From Thermohalobaculum sp039513195 (GTDB lineage Bacteria; Pseudomonadota; Alphaproteobacteria; Rhodobacterales; Rhodobacteraceae): a stretch of DNA of 64,000 nucleotides. The stretch spans positions 4,259 through 68,258 of the forward strand of contig JBCCRM010000025.1 of the NCBI GenBank assembly GCA_039513195.1. The letters run 5' to 3'. A program made the position numbers and the translations under genes. The notes under the pieces are model-generated. The model did no database searches, had not been told where the DNA came from, and saw nothing but the letters and a program-made list of their open reading frames with translations. Of the stretch, positions 61,274 to 64,000 are shown in pieces. Within the stretch, counting starts at the first letter, position 1; every line of letters begins with the position of its first letter.

Positions 61274-61940
61274 TCTGAGGGTTGTCCGCCCCAGCGGTCG
61301 ATTTCTTTGGTTCTTTCGCTGAGTAGGGGCGTACAAACGCAGCAATCCGCCCGCCTGTGCGTTAGCCTGAAGTTTACGCCGCACGAAGCTGGAAGGGTAC
61401 GGCTTCTCACCGTTCCGGGCAGAATGCGCGACCATGGTTTGTGAACGACATCCGCACTTTGTGACCAGTTGCTGTGTGCGGTCAGTCCCCTACCCAGAGC
61501 CTGCCGAATGCCCAAATCGTGCGGAGTCCATCCGTGTGGGTTTGTATGCGATCTGCGGATAGGCACTCGCTATGCAGCGTTGAAGCGAACGCCTCGATGA
61601 ACGAGAGCAAGCGTCTGATCGAATGAGGCAGGCATGCGCACCTTTTGGGTCTGCGCGCGGAGCGGCAAACGTGAGAGACGAGCGTCTCTCTACAGAGAGC
61701 CGTGCCAAACGTTTGTGAGGCGGTGCCGATCGGCCACCATTCAAGATCGCCGGAAGTCAACGCGCCGCGGTTTTCGGCCCGGATCGTCTTCCGGAAAATA
61801 GCTTGGCAGCGTAGCCATACGGGGTTTGGAGAATGTCTTCGCACCGACAGGTCGAACACGGATCGCTCGGTGATCCTAACGGATCGAGATGCCCCGGTCC
61901 GCCGGCATCCCGTAGACCGACGCCCGCTTCCTACGCGGCC
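61274..61940. other. Non-coding stretch between cassette and ilvA
   Basis: About 670 bases. Several minus-strand open frames up to 125 codons exist (for example 61482-61859) but have odd composition, no ribosome site and no known family. No RNA, repeat or mobile remnant is recognised. Confidence 0.35.
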
Positions 61941-63155
61941 TCAGAGCAGTTGGTTGTGCGTGCTCACACGGAAACCGGCGCCGCGCAGGGAAGCCAGGAT
62001 CTCTTGCGCGTGTTTCCAATCGCGGGCTTCGATGACGACATCCAGCTCCGCCTTCTTCAGTGCGACGGTTTGGAACATCCTCTGATGGATCACCTCCACC
62101 ACATTCGCCCCGGCATCGCCGATCAGCCGGGAGATTTCCGAGAGCTGCCCGGGGGTGTCGTCGATCTCGAAGGTGAAGCGCGTGATCCGCCCGTCCCTGA
62201 CAAGCCCGCGTAGGATGAGGGTCGAGAGCGTCCGGGAGTCGATGTTCCCACCGCATACCACCAGCCCGACCTTACGGCCCTGCAGCGTCTCCCGGAGGTT
62301 TTTGATGACCGCGAGACCAGCGCCCGCGGCCCCCTCTGCGACGATTTTCTCGTGGGACAGAAGGTCGAAGACGGCGTCCTCGATCTCGTCCTCCTGGGCA
62401 CATTCGATCCGGTCGACATGGCTGCGGATCACCGCCATGTTCGCATCTGACGGGTGTCGCACGGCGATGCCCTCCGCCAGGCTCGGCCCTGCGAAGTTGG
62501 GCTGGGTCTGCTCGATCTTGGCCTTGACTGCGTCGAAAAGCTCTGCCTGCGCGCCGATCACTTCGACCCCGGGCTTCATCGCCTTGGCAGCCAGTGCCAT
62601 GCCGGCGATCAAGCCGCCACCGCCGATGGGCACGACGATGGCGTCGAGAGCGGGTTCCTGCTCTAGCATCTCGATGGCAACGCTGCCCTGACCGGCCACG
62701 ACCTGCGGATCATCGAATGGGTGGATCATGGTCAGCCGGTCCGCCTGTGCCTTCGAGAGCGTGAACGCGACGCTCTCGTCGAAGGCGGTGCCTTCCAGGA
62801 TCACCTCGGCCCCAAAATCGCCCGTGCGCTTGATCTTGTTGAAGGGCGTGCCCTTCGGCATCACAATCACTGCGGGTATGCCCAACCGGGCCGCGTGATA
62901 GGCGACGCCTTGCGCGTGGTTTCCGGCGCTGCAAGCAATCACCCCGCGGCGGCGCTGGTCGGCGGACAGCGTCAAGAGCTTCGCCAGAGCCCCCCGCGCC
63001 TTAAAGGCATTGGTGTGCTGCAGGTTTTCGAGCTTGAGGTAGAGATCGAGACCCAATTGCAGCGAAAGGCGCGCGGCCTTCACTGTGGGCGTGCGGATGA
63101 CCGCGTCCCGAATGGTGTCGTAAGCCGCATTGATCGAGTTTGCCGTAAGGCCCAC
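61941..63155 (-). CDS. ilvA: Threonine ammonia-lyase (biosynthetic/catabolic, ACT-containing)
   Basis: A PLP enzyme that deaminates threonine to 2-oxobutanoate, the first step of isoleucine synthesis. 404 residues. LENLQHTNAFKARGALAKL gives the PLP lysine, ACSAGNHAQGVAYHAARLGI the phosphate loop, PIGGGGLIAGMALA the Gly-rich loop and VVCGGNID the end of the catalytic domain. A single ACT-type domain (about residues 325-404; ITRFTFEIDDTPGQLSEISRLI) follows, the shorter form found in many alphaproteobacteria. It could equally be called tdcB-like; isoleucine supply is the more likely role. Confidence 0.92.
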   Translation of the reverse strand: MGLTANSINAAYDTIRDAVIRTPTVKAARLSLQLGLDLYLKLENLQHTNAFKARGALAKLLTLSADQRRRGVIACSAGNHAQGVAYHAARLGIPAVIVMPKGTPFNKIKRTGDFGAEVILEGTAFDESVAFTLSKAQADRLTMIHPFDDPQVVAGQGSVAIEMLEQEPALDAIVVPIGGGGLIAGMALAAKAMKPGVEVIGAQAELFDAVKAKIEQTQPNFAGPSLAEGIAVRHPSDANMAVIRSHVDRIECAQEDEIEDAVFDLLSHEKIVAEGAAGAGLAVIKNLRETLQGRKVGLVVCGGNIDSRTLSTLILRGLVRDGRITRFTFEIDDTPGQLSEISRLIGDAGANVVEVIHQRMFQTVALKKAELDVVIEARDWKHAQEILASLRGAGFRVSTHNQLL

Positions 63156-63556
63156 GCTAGGGTCCCCTCTTGCGGTTTGGGGAAGACACTGTCGCCTGGG
63201 GATACCTGAGCGAGGAGGTCAGATGCCGCATTCGAAACGCGGATGCAATGGCTGCCGAATGAAAGCCCCTACGAGTCGGGCAGATTGCAGACGGCGGAGC
63301 GCCGGATCCAGTGTATGCTGTGCAGCGCCATGCTTGCCACGCATCACTCAATACCCATCGTATGCCCGTCCGTGACCTCCGGGTGCGACCATTCTATATT
63401 CTGGTTCAAACTTGATAAAAGCACTGCTTCCGACTATCGGGGTTTCCCTAGCCATGTCGCTGGAATGCGGCACGAGCCAGATCCGAAAGTGCGGAGAGAA
63501 CGGGTCGGCGCGGGATAGCGGCGGCCATGACGCGTGTCAGTTTGAGGGAGGCATCG
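63156..63556. other. Spacer between ilvA and the gltB-like gene
   Basis: About 400 bases between divergent genes; both promoters should lie here. An AT-richer patch near 63390-63425 (TTGATAAAA) is the best promoter candidate for the gltB-like gene. No gene is recognised. Confidence 0.4.
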
Positions 63557-64000
63557 ATGACTATGCCGCCAAACAGCACCGGTCTCTACGATCCCAGCGG
63601 CGAACATAGCGCCTGCGGGGTTGGTTTTCTTACGCGTAAAGACGGGCGACAGACCCATGATCTGCTTCTGAAAGTGCACGAGGCGCTCTGCGCGGTGCCG
63701 CATCGTGGTGGCATGTCGTCCGAGGGCGCGGGCGACGGAGCGGGTATCTCTGTCGATCTGTCGCTTGCCTTCTTTCGCAAGCTGACCGGCGAGGACCTGC
63801 AGTTGGGCGCGTTCGGCGTCGGGAACTTCTTTCTACCCTCAGACCCATCGCAGCACGAGTATGCGACCCGGTTGATCGCCGAGACGCTGGCCAGTGCCGG
63901 GCTGAAAGTGGTGGTGATGCGCGATCTGCCGGTCGATGAAAGCCGGATCGGCACGCGGGCGGTGAAGTTGCAGCTGCCAATCCGCCAATGGGTTTTCACG
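63557..64000 (+). CDS. gltB: Glutamate synthase large-chain-like protein (5' part)
   Basis: The first 148 codons of a class II glutamine amidotransferase of the GltB type; it runs off the window. The nucleophile is Cys in HSACGVGFLTRKDG (about residue 20), after a short propeptide. PHRGGMSSEGAGDGAGISVDL is the glutamine-site block, with GG-M-S-S-E replacing the common RGA-x-x-x-D. FGVGNFFLPSD follows. This form differs from classic GltB in the HRGG loop, so it may be a variant such as a GltB-like amidotransferase of another pathway. ATG at 63557; the next ATG is at 63563. Confidence 0.75.
   Translation, partial: MTMPPNSTGLYDPSGEHSACGVGFLTRKDGRQTHDLLLKVHEALCAVPHRGGMSSEGAGDGAGISVDLSLAFFRKLTGEDLQLGAFGVGNFFLPSDPSQHEYATRLIAETLASAGLKVVVMRDLPVDESRIGTRAVKLQLPIRQWVFT

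Noticed and set aside
61482..61859. A 125-codon minus-strand frame before ilvA
   Set aside because: No ribosome site, no family and cysteine/serine/arginine-biased composition; treated as non-coding.

Overview
The window is chromosomal DNA from a GC-rich alphaproteobacterium. Pointers are a UrtABCDE urea importer with an NTF2-like gene inside it, small DUF1127, DUF2061, DUF2244 and DUF6165 genes, an aa3-type cytochrome oxidase subunit I, and many GTGA/ATGA gene overlaps. The exact order cannot be fixed from sequence reading alone. There is no prophage, plasmid origin or CRISPR array. Mobile DNA is limited to a decayed IS21 istB fragment and short intergenic repeats.

Layout. 0-9 kb: tRNA-Leu, lipB, ctaD, a DUF2244 gene, a TPR and glycosyltransferase group, mgtE, then a decayed PhnD/TtrS-like gene. 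9-12 kb: a MoxR ATPase, a small protein and a vWA (CoxE-like) protein. 12-26 kb: a divergent urea locus, with urtABCDE on the minus strand and ureD-A-B-C-E-F-G on the plus strand. The urease genes are interleaved with a 27-codon ORF, a Tat-exported cyclase-family protein, a lipoprotein, a DUF1127 protein and a GNAT acetyltransferase. 26-29.7 kb: a uronate dehydrogenase gene broken by one amber codon, a thioredoxin-fold protein, rpe and a 2-oxoglutarate oxygenase. 29.8-34.6 kb: a polyamine-type ABC importer plus an isochorismatase-family hydrolase behind a consensus sigma-54 promoter. 35.8-40.7 kb: the most interesting locus, a sigma-54 promoter followed by a guanidine-I (ykkC) riboswitch, an ABC importer, a GdmH-type guanidine hydrolase and a His-rich small protein. 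41-50 kb: galE, a caspase-like protease, an HExxH protein, an MDR oxidoreductase, pqqA-pqqB without pqqCDE, two surface-glycan genes and tRNA-Thr. 50-64 kb: an XRE regulator, an HdeA/B-like protein, a patatin lipoprotein, a LysR regulator, a 1190-residue RTX/CHRD/spondin protein, an unrecognised three-gene cassette, threonine ammonia-lyase and the start of a gltB-like gene.

How it fits together. The dominant theme is scavenging of small organic nitrogen. Guanidine would be imported and hydrolysed by the nickel ureohydrolase to urea plus ammonia. That urea, and urea imported by UrtABCDE, would be hydrolysed by the nickel urease encoded 11-22 kb away. Two operons carry sigma-54 promoters, consistent with nitrogen-limitation control, and one adds ligand control through the riboswitch. 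The gene of unknown role with the best context is the His-rich ORF directly after the guanidine hydrolase: it is a candidate nickel-delivery factor not resembling HypA or HypB. Several decayed genes and three families of intergenic repeats suggest ongoing gene loss.
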